Origin: Butyriboletus loyo
Lineage: Eukaryota; Basidiomycota; Agaricomycetes; Boletales; Boletaceae
Direction of reading: 5' to 3'
Assembly: GCA_038093515.1 (NCBI GenBank)
Contig: JBBPSI010000024.1
Span: 1-64,000, forward strand
Length of the DNA: 64,000 bases
Positions 13,301 to 22,553 of the stretch are shown piece by piece; within the stretch, counting starts at the first letter, position 1, and each line of letters starts with the position of its first letter. The translations under genes were made by a program, and so were the position numbers. The notes beneath the pieces are model-generated. The model saw only the letters and a list, made by a program, of their open reading frames with translations. It did not search any database and was not told the origin of the DNA.

Positions 13301-13797
13301 GTTTTGATCGATTCACCTCTACCATCAACACCGCCGTTGTTGTCCGACACCATCATCCATCATGTTCTCCGAGATCAGGAGCGTATCGTGGATTCTTCGA
13401 TGACAGCGCTGGTCGTGCGCCAGTTCAAACAGAGCACGGTGCTATTGGACAAGTACGTATTCAGCGCCCCAAACGCGGAAACATCTGTTGCGTTTTTGCG
13501 CTGTACTGCGGGATTCTGTCCCGATGGCATGGAGGACGTTCCTGCGTGGTTCCGTGAACGTGACGACATTGGGTGTCATGATAACATTGTAGGACCTTGG
13601 GAAGACCTGGTTAGACGGCCGATTCCGGTTTGGGACGTCCCTGGGCATCACTTTGAACCTTTTTCGACTGTAAATGTGAGCTTGAATTTTGGCCTCGATC
13701 TTTGCTTCTCGTTGCGTGTGGTGTTGATGCGAGTGAATAGGTCAGGGAGACGTCGGCGCAGCTTGATCGTGCGTGCCGATACCTGGACACACTCTAG
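7304..13797 (+). CDS. Non-reducing polyketide synthase (SAT-KS-AT-PT-ACP-TE), orsellinate type
   Basis: Iterative aromatic PKS that would build and cyclise a polyketide from malonyl units. Eight exons close in frame to 2027 aa: 7304-7943, 8019-8620, 8669-8999, 9052-9236, 9286-10508, 10565-13158, 13224-13675, 13741-13797. SAT covers about 1-270 ([15 protein letters not shown]). KS starts near 383 ([12 protein letters not shown]) with Cys in VDTACSSS near 550 and the His motifs [11 protein letters not shown] and [14 protein letters not shown] starts near 898 (VFSGQGSQ) with its nucleophile in GQSLGEY, which is only formed by splicing. PT has His in EGHKVGGH near 1315 and Asp in VFLDTLLH near 1497. 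There is one ACP (GLDSLG near 1714) and a TE (GWSFGG near 1860, GHHFEPF late). No reductive or methyltransferase domain is visible. All catalytic residues appear present. Product is inferred; orsellinic-acid-like compounds are typical of this architecture in basidiomycetes. Confidence 0.9.
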
Positions 13798-14603
13798 TGT
13801 CTTGTGGATTATCGGGCCTTGCAGTGTCAGTGGCACTCGGTTTTCTCTTTTCTTCTTTTCGCGTGCCTTTTTCTTTCAACCCGGATCGACCTTTTTTTAT
13901 ATTATATTTTATTGATTTTTCTGTGTGGAACGGAACTTTTTTTTTTTTTTGCACGGCGTATTCAAATCATGCAATGGCCACTGTATCATGCGTTAACTAG
14001 ACCATTTGGATCGTTTTTCTGTACATTGTTTGCAGTGTGGGTAATCGTGGTATTTGATACGTTGGATGCCCAGGGGTACACAAACTTAGGGGATGGATGT
14101 CGGTGAACTACTCTTATTGTGCAGACGATACTATGACAATACAGCACCATCGTGATCGTACCGAGTCGGAGGAGCGAATCTTATTTCGCCCACTGAGACA
14201 CTTTTGGTTCGTCTAAATTCAGGCCTGTATACTAATATATCCTTATGATTTAGTTACTGTCACCAAGGCTGGTGTCTCGGGTTCAGCAAAGGAGTGTGGC
14301 ACGGTGCATTCTGTGAGTCGATATCTCTACCAATGACCAGACTATCTGCCACTGATGGATACATTCCTTATACATGAGTATCAGCATGGAGATTATGGAG
14401 ATTATGGGCGTCAGTTACCTCAGCGACAAACTCGTGGTGTGAGTCGCATGCGGCGCCCGGCTTGCTCTCTCACACCCTTGCCAACGATCACCGTCCGCAA
14501 CGACAAAGACCTCGCGAAAGGTATGCCTGTAAATCAAAGGACTAGCTACCTGACCTAACATTTGAGCAGGATACGATTAATCCACGTCTTTGGCTCTGTC
14601 CCA
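13798..14603. other. PKS-to-CHAT spacer, duplicated at 30598-31466
   Basis: Holds the PKS 3' end with T-rich runs (about 13840-13960) and a 5' segment (about 14250-14570) that is conserved upstream of all three TPR-CHAT copies in the window. The conserved segment contains splice-like sites (GTGAGT near 14312, GTATGC near 14520, an acceptor just before 14570). It may therefore carry short 5' exons of the CHAT gene. I did not assign them because the frames do not join cleanly. Confidence 0.45.
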
Positions 14604-17600
14604 ATGTCTGAACTCGACCAGGAAATCACTTCCCGCCGCAATGAATTACAACTCCACCCCCAATGGCATTCTAGTCACGCCAGGTCACTAGAAAGACTTT
14701 CTTGTTCACTCAGAGACCGGTTCGACCAGGGAGGAGAGATGGCTGATCTCGAGGAGGCACTTGCGCTCGGACGGAGAGCATTAGAACTTCGCCCACAGGG
14801 GCATCCTGATCGAGCCGTTTCACTGGGCAACATCGCGAACTGCCTCCATTCCCGTTTCGAGCAGCTCGGTCAGGTGTCTGACCTCGACGAGGCACTTGCG
14901 CTCCAACGCAATGCATTGGAACTTCGCCCACAGGGGCATCCTCATCGAGCCGTTTCACTGGGCAACATCGCGAGCCTCATTCCCGTTTCGACCAGCTCGG
15001 TCAGGTGTCTGACCTCGACGAGGCACTTGCGCTCCAACGCAATGCATTGGAACTTCGCACAGGGGCATCCTGATCGAGCCGTTTCACTGGGCAACATCGC
15101 GAGCTGCCTCCATTCCCGTTTCAAGCAGCTCGGTCAGGTGTCTGACCTCGACGAGACTTGCGCTCCACGCAATGCATTGGAACTTCGCCCACAGGGGCAT
15201 CCTGATCGAGCCCTTTCACTGGGCAACATCGCGAGCTGCCTCCATTCCCGTTTCAACCAGCTCGGTCAGGTGTCTGACCTCGACGAGGCACTTGCGCTCC
15301 AACGCAATGCATTGGAACTTCGCCCACAGGGGCATCCTGATCGAGCCCTTTCACTGGGCAACATCGCGAGCTGCCTCCATTCCCGTTTCGACCAGCTCGG
15401 TCAGGTGTCTGACCTCGACGAGGCACTTGCGCTCCAACGCAATGCATTGGAACTTCGCCCACAGGGGCATCCTGATCGAGCCCTTTCACTGGGCAACATC
15501 GCGAGCTGCCTCCATTCCCGTTTCGACCAGCTCGGTCAGGTGTCTGACCTCGACGAGGCACTTGCGCTCCAACGCAATGCATTGGAACTTCGCCCACAGG
15601 GGCATCCTGATCGAGCCCTTTCACTGGGCAACATCGCGAGCTGCCTCCATTCCCGTTTCAACCAGCTCGGTCAGGTGTCTGACCTCGACGAGGCACTTGC
15701 GCTCCAACGCAATGCATTGGAACTTCGCCCACAGGGGCATCCTGATCGAGCCCTTTCACTGGGCAACATCGCGAGCTGCCTCCATTCCCGTTTCGACCAG
15801 CTCGGTCAGGTGTCTGACCTCGACGAGGCACTTGCGCTCGAACGCAATGCATTGGAACTTCGCCCACAGGGGCATCCTGATCGAGCCGTTTCACTGGGCA
15901 ACATCGCGAGCTGCCTCCATTCCCGTTTCGACCAGCTCGGTCAGGTGTCTGACCTCGACGAGGCACTTGCGCTCGAACGCAATGCATTGGAACTTCGCCC
16001 ACAGGGGCATCCTGATCGAGCCCTTTCACTGGGCAACATCGCGAGCTGCCTCCATTCCCGTTTCGACCAGCTCGGTCAGGTGTCTGACCTCGACGAGGCA
16101 CTTGCGCTCCAACGCAATGCATTGGAACTTCGCCCACAGGGGCATCCTGATCGAGCCCTTTCACTGGGCAACATCGCGAGCTGCCTCCATTCCCGTTTCG
16201 ACCAGCTCGGTCAGGTGTCTGACCTCGACGAGGCACTTGCGCTCGAACGCAATGCATTGGAACTTCGCCCACAGGGGCATCCTGATCGAGCCCTTTCACT
16301 GGGCAACATCGCGAACTGCCTCTATTCCCGTTTCCACCAGCTCGGTCAGGTGTCTGACCTCGAGGAAGCATTCAATTTGTATTCCCAGCTTTCCGATGTC
16401 TCTCAGACAGTCTCTTCTGCTGATCTCGAATGTGCCAAACAATGGATCAAGAGAGCCGAAGAGTGCCAACATAGTACCACGGTTTTAGCCTACCAAACAT
16501 TCTTGCGTCTCAGTGTTCACCATCTCGCCACTCTCCCATCTCTTCCTCAGAATCTTGCATTACTCAAACAGCTCATGACATCTCTGCCAGTCGATGCATT
16601 TTCAGCCTGTCTTCGTTATGGCAATCCCACTAATGCAGTCGAGCTCCTTGAACAAGGCCGTGGTGTCTTCTGGAGTCAGTTAACCCGCCTTCGCTCACCT
16701 CTTGATGATGTTGTGGCATCCGGCGACACAGGCAAGAAATTGGCGGACGAGTTCACCCAGGTCACCACTTCCCTTCGTGGTGTGTTTGATGCCCCTCCCA
16801 ATGCGGACTCTCAGCATGGTCGGGCGTGGCGTCTCAATGTCCAATTGCAGGATATCATCACTGATATTCGAAACCTGCCTGGCCTCTCTCGTTTCCTCCA
16901 GCCTCCACTGTTCTCTGATCTCCAGGTCGCTGTTGCCGGTGGACCGGTGGTAATTATAAATGCCAGCCAATATGGTTGTGATGCACTGGTGCTTCTATCC
17001 CACCAAGATCCCATCCATGTCGCTCTTCCCATCACGAAAGCTGACGTCTCCGAACTATCGTTGCAACTTCGTTCTCTGATCGACTCCGCCAAGTCCATGG
17101 ATATGACGAGGGAAATCATAGGTTTTCTACGAAAGCTCTGGGACAGGATTGTTTCTCCAATAGTGAAAATTCTTCAGGATTGCTGTCCTCCTCGATCGCA
17201 CATCTGGTGGTGCCCGACCGCCGAGTTCTCGCTTCTCCCATTGCACGCTGCCGGCTCATTTAGGAATGGCCAACCCATGCTATCGCATCTCTATATTTCA
17301 TCCTATACACCAACATTGACAGCCCTCATTCGTGCTCGACAGAGAAATCCATCGGATCCATCGCTGGGACAGCCTCGTTTCTTGGTTGTAGGGCAGGCAC
17401 AGGCTCCGGGACAGGATATGCTCGCTTCGGTGAACACTGAGTTGTCCACCATATCGCAACGTATTGGGTCAGTTGCAACACTTACTCGCATTCAAGACGA
17501 GGATGCAAGCATCGTCAGGGTTGGCGAAGAATTGAACAAGAACGACTTTGTTCACCTCGCCTGTCATGGGATTCCCAATCGGACGGATCCATTCAAGTCC

Positions 17601-17969
17601 GGGTTTGCGTTCGGTGACGGACTATTGAGGATTGAACACATCATGCAATACGACTTGCGGAACGCCAGGTTTGCGTATCTGTCGGCTTGTCATACAACTG
17701 CTGGAGATGAGGAGAGCCCTGACGAGGTCATTCATCTTGCTGCGGCCATGCAGTTCGCTGGGTTCAGTTCGGTCATTGGGACGATGTGGGCTGTTGACGA
17801 CGCGCACACAAACGAGATCACATCGAGGTTTTATGATAATTTAGTGGACGAGTCTGGTCACCTGGATCACACTCGAGCAGCTCTGGCGTTGCACAGGACA
17901 TTGAGGAGTATTCGTTCGAGCGACATCCCCATGGATCAACAGATCCTCTACGTTCATATTGGTGCCTAG
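14604..17969 (+). CDS. TPR-CHAT protein, copy 1 (caspase-like domain behind TPR array)
   Basis: Intronless open frame of 1121 aa from the ATG at 14604. The first about 590 residues are 13 tandem 45-residue TPR-like units of the pattern LRPQGHPDRALSLGNIA...SDLDEALAL. A helical linker follows (SVHHLATLPSLPQNLALLKQ; YGNPTNAVELLEQGRGVFW). The C-terminus is a CHAT domain with the catalytic pair His in HLACHG near 985 and Cys in LSACHT near 1027, then MQFAGFSSVIGTMWAVDD. CHAT domains are caspase-related peptidases; fungal TPR-CHAT proteins are thought to be receptors or death effectors, but substrates are unknown. The Met at 14604 (MSELDQEITSR) is the first good start in frame; upstream exons are possible. 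Units 2-4 carry compensating indels (see findings). It sits 806 bp after the PKS stop, in the same orientation. Confidence 0.85.
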   Translation: MSELDQEITSRRNELQLHPQWHSSHARSLERLSCSLRDRFDQGGEMADLEEALALGRRALELRPQGHPDRAVSLGNIANCLHSRFEQLGQVSDLDEALALQRNALELRPQGHPHRAVSLGNIASLIPVSTSSVRCLTSTRHLRSNAMHWNFAQGHPDRAVSLGNIASCLHSRFKQLGQVSDLDETCAPRNALELRPQGHPDRALSLGNIASCLHSRFNQLGQVSDLDEALALQRNALELRPQGHPDRALSLGNIASCLHSRFDQLGQVSDLDEALALQRNALELRPQGHPDRALSLGNIASCLHSRFDQLGQVSDLDEALALQRNALELRPQGHPDRALSLGNIASCLHSRFNQLGQVSDLDEALALQRNALELRPQGHPDRALSLGNIASCLHSRFDQLGQVSDLDEALALERNALELRPQGHPDRAVSLGNIASCLHSRFDQLGQVSDLDEALALERNALELRPQGHPDRALSLGNIASCLHSRFDQLGQVSDLDEALALQRNALELRPQGHPDRALSLGNIASCLHSRFDQLGQVSDLDEALALERNALELRPQGHPDRALSLGNIANCLYSRFHQLGQVSDLEEAFNLYSQLSDVSQTVSSADLECAKQWIKRAEECQHSTTVLAYQTFLRLSVHHLATLPSLPQNLALLKQLMTSLPVDAFSACLRYGNPTNAVELLEQGRGVFWSQLTRLRSPLDDVVASGDTGKKLADEFTQVTTSLRGVFDAPPNADSQHGRAWRLNVQLQDIITDIRNLPGLSRFLQPPLFSDLQVAVAGGPVVIINASQYGCDALVLLSHQDPIHVALPITKADVSELSLQLRSLIDSAKSMDMTREIIGFLRKLWDRIVSPIVKILQDCCPPRSHIWWCPTAEFSLLPLHAAGSFRNGQPMLSHLYISSYTPTLTALIRARQRNPSDPSLGQPRFLVVGQAQAPGQDMLASVNTELSTISQRIGSVATLTRIQDEDASIVRVGEELNKNDFVHLACHGIPNRTDPFKSGFAFGDGLLRIEHIMQYDLRNARFAYLSACHTTAGDEESPDEVIHLAAAMQFAGFSSVIGTMWAVDDAHTNEITSRFYDNLVDESGHLDHTRAALALHRTLRSIRSSDIPMDQQILYVHIGA
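14660..16405 (+). repeat. 135-bp tandem repeats coding TPR units, copy 1
   Basis: The phrase ACAGGGGCATCC recurs at 14795, 14930, 15059, 15191, 15326, 15461, 15596, 15731, 15866, 16001, 16136 and 16271. Spacing is 135 bp, except 129 and 132 where deletions occur. Units from 15191 onward differ by only a few bases. Because 135 is a multiple of three, every frame on both strands stays open for long distances, which explains the large overlapping ORFs here. Confidence 0.95.
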
Positions 17970-18229
17970 TGGATCTATGTTCCAGTGCGTGCATGTTTTC
18001 CATGGTGCATTGTTACCGGAACTGAAGTACCCGCAGTTGCCTCTACCGTAGCAGCTGTCTTCCGGAAGTAATCTGTTCGCAGATACTTGTATACGTCAGA
18101 AGGACATTAGATACCATTGGATACCCTGCATGTAGCCAGCAGATACTCTGGCCGTTGCTTAGCGCTTAACATTAACACAATACCTACTACTGAATCGATA
18201 TCATGGATCCATCCAAAGTTTCTCTTTTG

Positions 18230-19303
18230 GCTGGTGGCCCCGAGATGCCTTTCAGGGGCAGCCCGTCCCGTCAACTCGGGATTCCTTTGCTGCCAACCCA
18301 GGAGGGACTGCAAAGTACGGGCAAAGGATAACGGTAGTCGCCAGAGCCTCCTCGAACGCTGTCAACCGCCCAAACAACCATTAGTACCAAACCAAATGCC
18401 ACAGGACAAAACCACAACGCACGATTCGCAGGGCTCGATCCAACCCATGCGGTCCCCAATTGGCACCTGGACACCCGGATCAGCTGGCGAAACAAGTTAA
18501 TTCCTCGACGGACTCTGTTACTGCTTCTTGGCATACGAACACTTGATACGGCGAGGGAAAATACACCCACAAAGAGGATGGCAGCGCAAGCAGCGAAAAC
18601 GGTCAACAAGGCACTTTTCTGGGAACTGATGCTGGGGTATGGGTCGTGGCTTCTGGGACGTGATGGCGTAGTTCTGTGGAGCGATACGATGTCAACGAAT
18701 GGAAAGCAGGGAGTGTAGTGATGAATGTACCAGCCCGAGATGAGCTCAGCGGTCATCACGATGGATGATAGAACGCTGAGGAAAGAAAGGAGAGCTTGTA
18801 CAGTACGACGTGATTGTGTAATGTGTATGCGTGCAAGGACGAGTGTATGCTGCATATGAGGACGGGTGGCGAAATGATGACGTCTAATAGAACCCACCTC
18901 AATACGGTAAATGAATTCGGTGAGAGGAATGTCCACCTCGTGGCGGAAAGCGTGGTAGGTCTGGAAGTTGTCGTCGGTGCCGTTCTTGAACTTGATCCTT
19001 AAGAAGTCAAGGTCCTCAGGAGCGGGTCCATGGCGGAGCTCAAAGGCCAAGGCAGAAACGAAGTCGGCTGGTTGACGTTTCATCTCAGTATTCGTCTTGA
19101 ATCATGTGGACTTACGAATACCAGCAAGTCTTGAGCATCTCGAGAGGGAAACGAAGGGTGGTGGGAGGTCTCGATCAACGTACCGACTCGTCATTGGGGA
19201 CCATCTCATTATCGAGTATCCAATCGTCAATGAGACCATACGAGCATGAGTACCAATTCCAGTTGAGTTTCGGCTCGTGCTTCACATTGGAGATTGAGTA
19301 GGC
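18230..19303 (-). CDS. Probable membrane-anchored protein, histidine-phosphatase-like C-terminal half
   Basis: Coding character on the minus strand in short exons. The first ends near 19195 (YSCSYGLIDDWILDNEMVP), the next reads MLKTCWYS before a GTAAGT donor, and a larger exon starts near 19083 (RQPADFVSALAFELRHGP, FLRIKFKNGTDDNFQTYH, VDIPLTEFIYRIE). A hydrophobic stretch further on (SALLTVFAACAAILFVGVFS) would be a membrane anchor. The FKNGT...F.TYH...DIPLTEF block resembles the C-terminal part of fungal histidine acid phosphatase-like proteins, but I am not certain. No N-terminal RHG motif was found, so the gene is partial or starts in sequence now replaced by the TPR-CHAT unit. A second partial copy lies at 21560-21960. 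Confidence 0.4.
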
Positions 19304-19473
19304 TCGTTGGGGCACTTCAGCAGCGGCTACAATTTGGGAGTGTTCAGTGCCAAGCTGGTGAACACATTCCAGTTAGTCATTGCGCGGTAAGGTTGGGTCA
19401 GTGAAATTTCTGTAGGGCCTTTGAAACCGTATCCAAAGTGAGAGTGCTTGAAACACTGGCCGATAGGTTATTG

Positions 19474-20310
19474 TTACTGTCAAGGCTGGTGTCTCGGGTT
19501 CGGTAAAGGAGTGGGGCACGGTGCATTCTGTGAGTCGGTGTCTCTCCCAATGACCAGACTATCTGCGAATGGATACATTTCAACGACGTGAGTATCGTGG
19601 AAATTATGAGCGTCAGTTACCTCAGCGACAAACTTGTTCGCCTCGACGTGCTCTCTCTCACCCTTGCCACGATCACCGTCCGCAACGACAAAGACCTCGC
19701 GAGAAGTATGCTTGTAAATCAAAGGACTAGCTACCTGACCTAACATTTGAACAGGATACGATTGATCCGCGTCTTCGGCTCTGCCCCAGTGTCCGAACTC
19801 TACAAGAAAATTAGCACTTTCTGCCGCAATAAATTACAAGGGCATTCTAGTCGAGCCAAATCACTAGAAAGACTTTCTCGTTCACTCAGCGACCGGTTCG
19901 ACCAGGGAGGAGAGATGGCTGACCTCAAGGAGGCACCTGCGCTTGGACGGAGAGCATTAGAACTTCGCCCGCAGGGGCATCCTGATCGAGCCGTTTCCCT
20001 GAGCAACATCGCGAACTGCCTCTATTCCCGTTTCAACCAGCTCGGTCAGGTGTCTGACCTCGACGAGGCACTTGCACTCGAACGCAATGCATTGGAACTT
20101 TGCCCACACGGGTATCCTCATCGAGCCTTTTCACTGGGCAGTATCGCGAACTCCCTCCATACTCGATCGAAATACCCAGGTACACTTGGCATCAATGACC
20201 TCCAGGATGCATTCGATTTGTATGACCACACTCGAGCAGCTCTGGCGTTGTACAGGACATTGAGGAGTATTGGTTCGAGCTACATCCCCATGGATCAACA
20301 GATCCTCTAG
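19474..20310 (+). pseudogene. Collapsed TPR-CHAT copy lacking the CHAT core
   Basis: The 5' part repeats the segment found before both full TPR-CHAT genes, here with a clean open exon (SYLSDKLVRLDVLSLTLAT, TITVRNDKDLAR). The frame 19747-20310 then holds about three TPR units (RPQGHPDRAVSLSNIANC, SDLDEALALERNALEL). It jumps from a TPR into the last about 30 residues of the CHAT domain (DHTRAALALYRTLRSIGSS, PMDQQIL). The whole linker and both catalytic residues are gone. The join keeps the frame. One base change turns the Tyr codon before the usual ending VHIGA into a stop. The 3' flank matches that of the full copies up to about 20520. It is either a relic or a short TPR-only product. Confidence 0.8.
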
Positions 20311-20739
20311 GTCCATATTGGTGCCTAGTGGATCTGTGTTCCGGTGCGTGCATGTTTTCCACGGTGCATTGTTACCCGAACTGAAGTACCCGCAGTTGCC
20401 TTTACCATAGCAGCTGTATTCCGGAAGTAATCTGTTCGCAGATACGAACAATTCTTTGTATACGTCAGAAGGACATTAGATACTTTGCATGTATACTCTG
20501 GCCGTTGCTGGACATTGACACAATACCTACTACTGAATTGATGTCATGCATCACTTTCCCAAACCCCGTCAACATTCCTGCTCAGATATGCCCCGCCAAA
20601 GCCTGTGGGTGATAGGCACCATGGAAACCAAAACCAATAGCACACTCCATACTCGTTCTGCCCACCTGTTTGCATCCAACACCAATAAATAGCTCTTTTC
20701 TGTAATGCCATCAAGGACGACGCTCAAAAGTACACATGA

Positions 20740-21290
20740 TCATCCTCAGCGGTGCCCGAGTCGGGGGGACGAATACCGTATGTCATCGACCGCAAGACAT
20801 CCTTTCTTCCGTTTCCACACGATCAATGCCTGGGAGGAGCCTTTCCCTTCGAATCCCTCCGACATCGATATCATCACCGACCTCTCGATCTACAAAAACC
20901 TCGACGTTCCAAAACGCTTCTATTAGTGCAACAGCCTGAAATCCACCTCTCCTGGGTCGCTGAATTATGTAGGCGAGAAGCGCAGGAGCTGTGACGTGTT
21001 CTTGCGACGCTGGCGGTTACCCGGTGTCAACACCACTATTGATGCTCCGTCAGAGGTTCGTGAACTTGAAGTCGTGACCGTGCACACCGCCGAGCATGAC
21101 CACTCGTGCGACCTTCCGTCATCAATCTCTGCCTCCTCACCAGGCCCTCGCAGTACATGTAAGATGTCTGCGACCGTGGCTTGAGCACGTTCTTTGATGG
21201 TATCGTCAAGTACGACATGGAGACGCATGCACCGACGTATTGGTCCATGCAGGCAGGCGAGCCGATGGGTCGAATGGAGCAATAGCGTCA
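20740..21290 (+). pseudogene. Carotenoid cleavage oxygenase (RPE65 family) relic
   Basis: Pieces of a retinal pigment epithelium/carotenoid oxygenase appear in order but in different frames. GRIPYVIDRKT is near 20768, HPFFRFHTINAWEEP near 20805 (the family's His-containing strand), DIITDLSIYKNLDVPKRFYY near 20870-20926, then WRLPGVNTTIDAPSEVREL near 21010 and VVTVHTAEHDHSCDLPS. The last block is LSTFFDGIVKYDMETHAPTY near 21180-21240, followed by WSMQAGEPMGRME. The intact family oxidatively cleaves carotenoids or stilbenes with an Fe(II) held by four His. Frames change at least three times and the ends are missing, so this is a dead internal fragment of about 550 bp. It lies between a collapsed CHAT copy and a phosphatase-like fragment. 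Confidence 0.7.
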
Positions 21291-21479
21291 AGCATGTTCT
21301 TCTCCCATAAGATCTCCCTACGAATACTGACCACCCCAGACACAGGATCTGAAGTAATTCTCTGTGATGATCGAGGCAAGCAAGCGGGGGGCGCATCCGT
21401 GGTGGTTGCCAGGGTATCTGTCTTTCCCGTAGCAGCCGACACGTGGCAAAGAAAGGTTGTAGTTGAAGACGCGCCCCGA

Positions 21480-21960
21480 GATGCCTTTCAGGCAGCATTG
21501 TACAGGGGCAGCCCGTCCGTCGACCCGGGCTTCCTTTGCTGCTAACCCAGGAGGGACTTGACAAGTACGGGCGAAGGATAACGGTAGTCACCAGAGCCGT
21601 CCACTGCCCAAACAACCATCAGTACCAAACCAAATGCCACAGGACAAAACAACAACGCACAATTCGCAGGGCTCGATCCAACCCATGCGGTCCCCAATTG
21701 GCACCTGGACACCTGGATCAGCTGGCGAAAGGAAACAAAGTTGGCTGGATGACGTCTCATCTCAGTGTTCGTCTTGAATCATGTGGACTTACGAATGCCA
21801 GCAAGTCTTGAGCATCTCGAGCATGTGGAAGAGGGTGGTGGGAGGTCTCGATGAGCTGGGGAGGTCACCATTGAACATGGCTTCGAGGAGGCTTAGTCGG
21901 GCGCCGTTGGAGAGATGGTCTAGGTAGGATTTGTGGCCGCGACGTGTGGGTGTGATGGCA
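21480..21960 (-). pseudogene. Second, partial copy of the phosphatase-like membrane gene
   Basis: The minus strand around 21800-21960 reads DDPNTTNAITPTRRGHKSYL, then GARLSLLEAMFNGDLPSS and TLFHMLEMLKTCWHS before a GTAAGT donor. This matches the MLKTCWYS exon near 19130. Downstream, 21480-21790 matches 18230-18490 (the CQLGTAWVGSSPAN region), but the exon with FKNGTDDNF and the membrane segment are absent. It therefore looks like a copy with an internal deletion. Relative to the first copy it keeps one exon more at its 5' side. The two copies have the same orientation and flank the collapsed TPR-CHAT and carotenoid-oxygenase relics. Confidence 0.55.
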
Positions 21961-22113
21961 TTGGTCGTGTTTGGGTCATCTGCGTCGTGGGGTGGTGGAG
22001 ATCGTGTCGTGAAAAGAAGGTAGAGAGGCGAGGACTAGGGAATGTTTGGACGCGAGCGGGGCCCAGTGGAAAGATAGGGAAACGTCGTGGATCACGTGAC
22101 CAAAGAAAACTAA

Positions 22114-22553
22114 GGCCCAGTCTGGCTCGCTTACTTCGGGTAGGCCTCGGGTAGGCTAGTTGTTCCTCAGGTAGAATAGTGATGTAATCAGATCACATGA
22201 TCACTCTGAGATCATGTGCAATCATGTGATTAGAATCTCAACAGGTCATGTGATGTCATGTGAGCATACACCAGGTCACATGCCTACACAACATAGCTGA
22301 GTCCCAGTCCTGGCCAATCATGGCCCGCCGGTAAACAGCACGTGCAACATTTGGATTGGTCACAGCTATGTTGTGTAGGCATGTGACCTGGTGTATGCTC
22401 ACATGACATCACATGACCTGTTGAGATTCTAATCACATGATTGCACATGATCTCAGAGTGATCATGTGATCTGATTACATCACTATTCTACCTGGGGAAC
22501 AACTAGCCTACCCGAGGCCTACCCGAAGTAAGCGAGCCAGACTGGACTGGGCC
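22114..22553. mobile_element. Foldback element / MITE with 186-191 bp inverted arms
   Basis: The left arm 22114-22299 and right arm 22363-22553 are near-perfect inverted copies around a 63-bp spacer. They differ by about one base change (TCCTCAGG versus TCCCCAGG) and a 5-bp insertion near the right tip. The tips read GGCCCAGTC... and ...GACTGGGCC and are flanked on both sides by TAA. A TAA/TTA target duplication with GGCC-type tips is the pattern of PIF/Harbinger-type MITEs; that class assignment is inferred. There is no coding capacity. The arms are rich in CATGTGA and TCACATG motifs. Confidence 0.85.

Noticed and set aside
7304..13797. PKS as several separate genes
   Set aside because: The open pieces join by eight GT-AG exons whose total length is exactly divisible by three, and the joins rebuild conserved motifs such as GQSLGEY and GGWSFGG.
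14660..16405. Possible CRISPR-like array
   Set aside because: Units are contiguous 135-bp coding repeats with no spacers, in a eukaryotic genome.
15172..16488. 438-codon plus-strand frame and 120-240-codon minus frames inside the TPR array
   Set aside because: The repeat unit is 135 bp, a multiple of three, so any frame open in one unit is open in all. The CHAT frame continues into conserved domains and the others do not.
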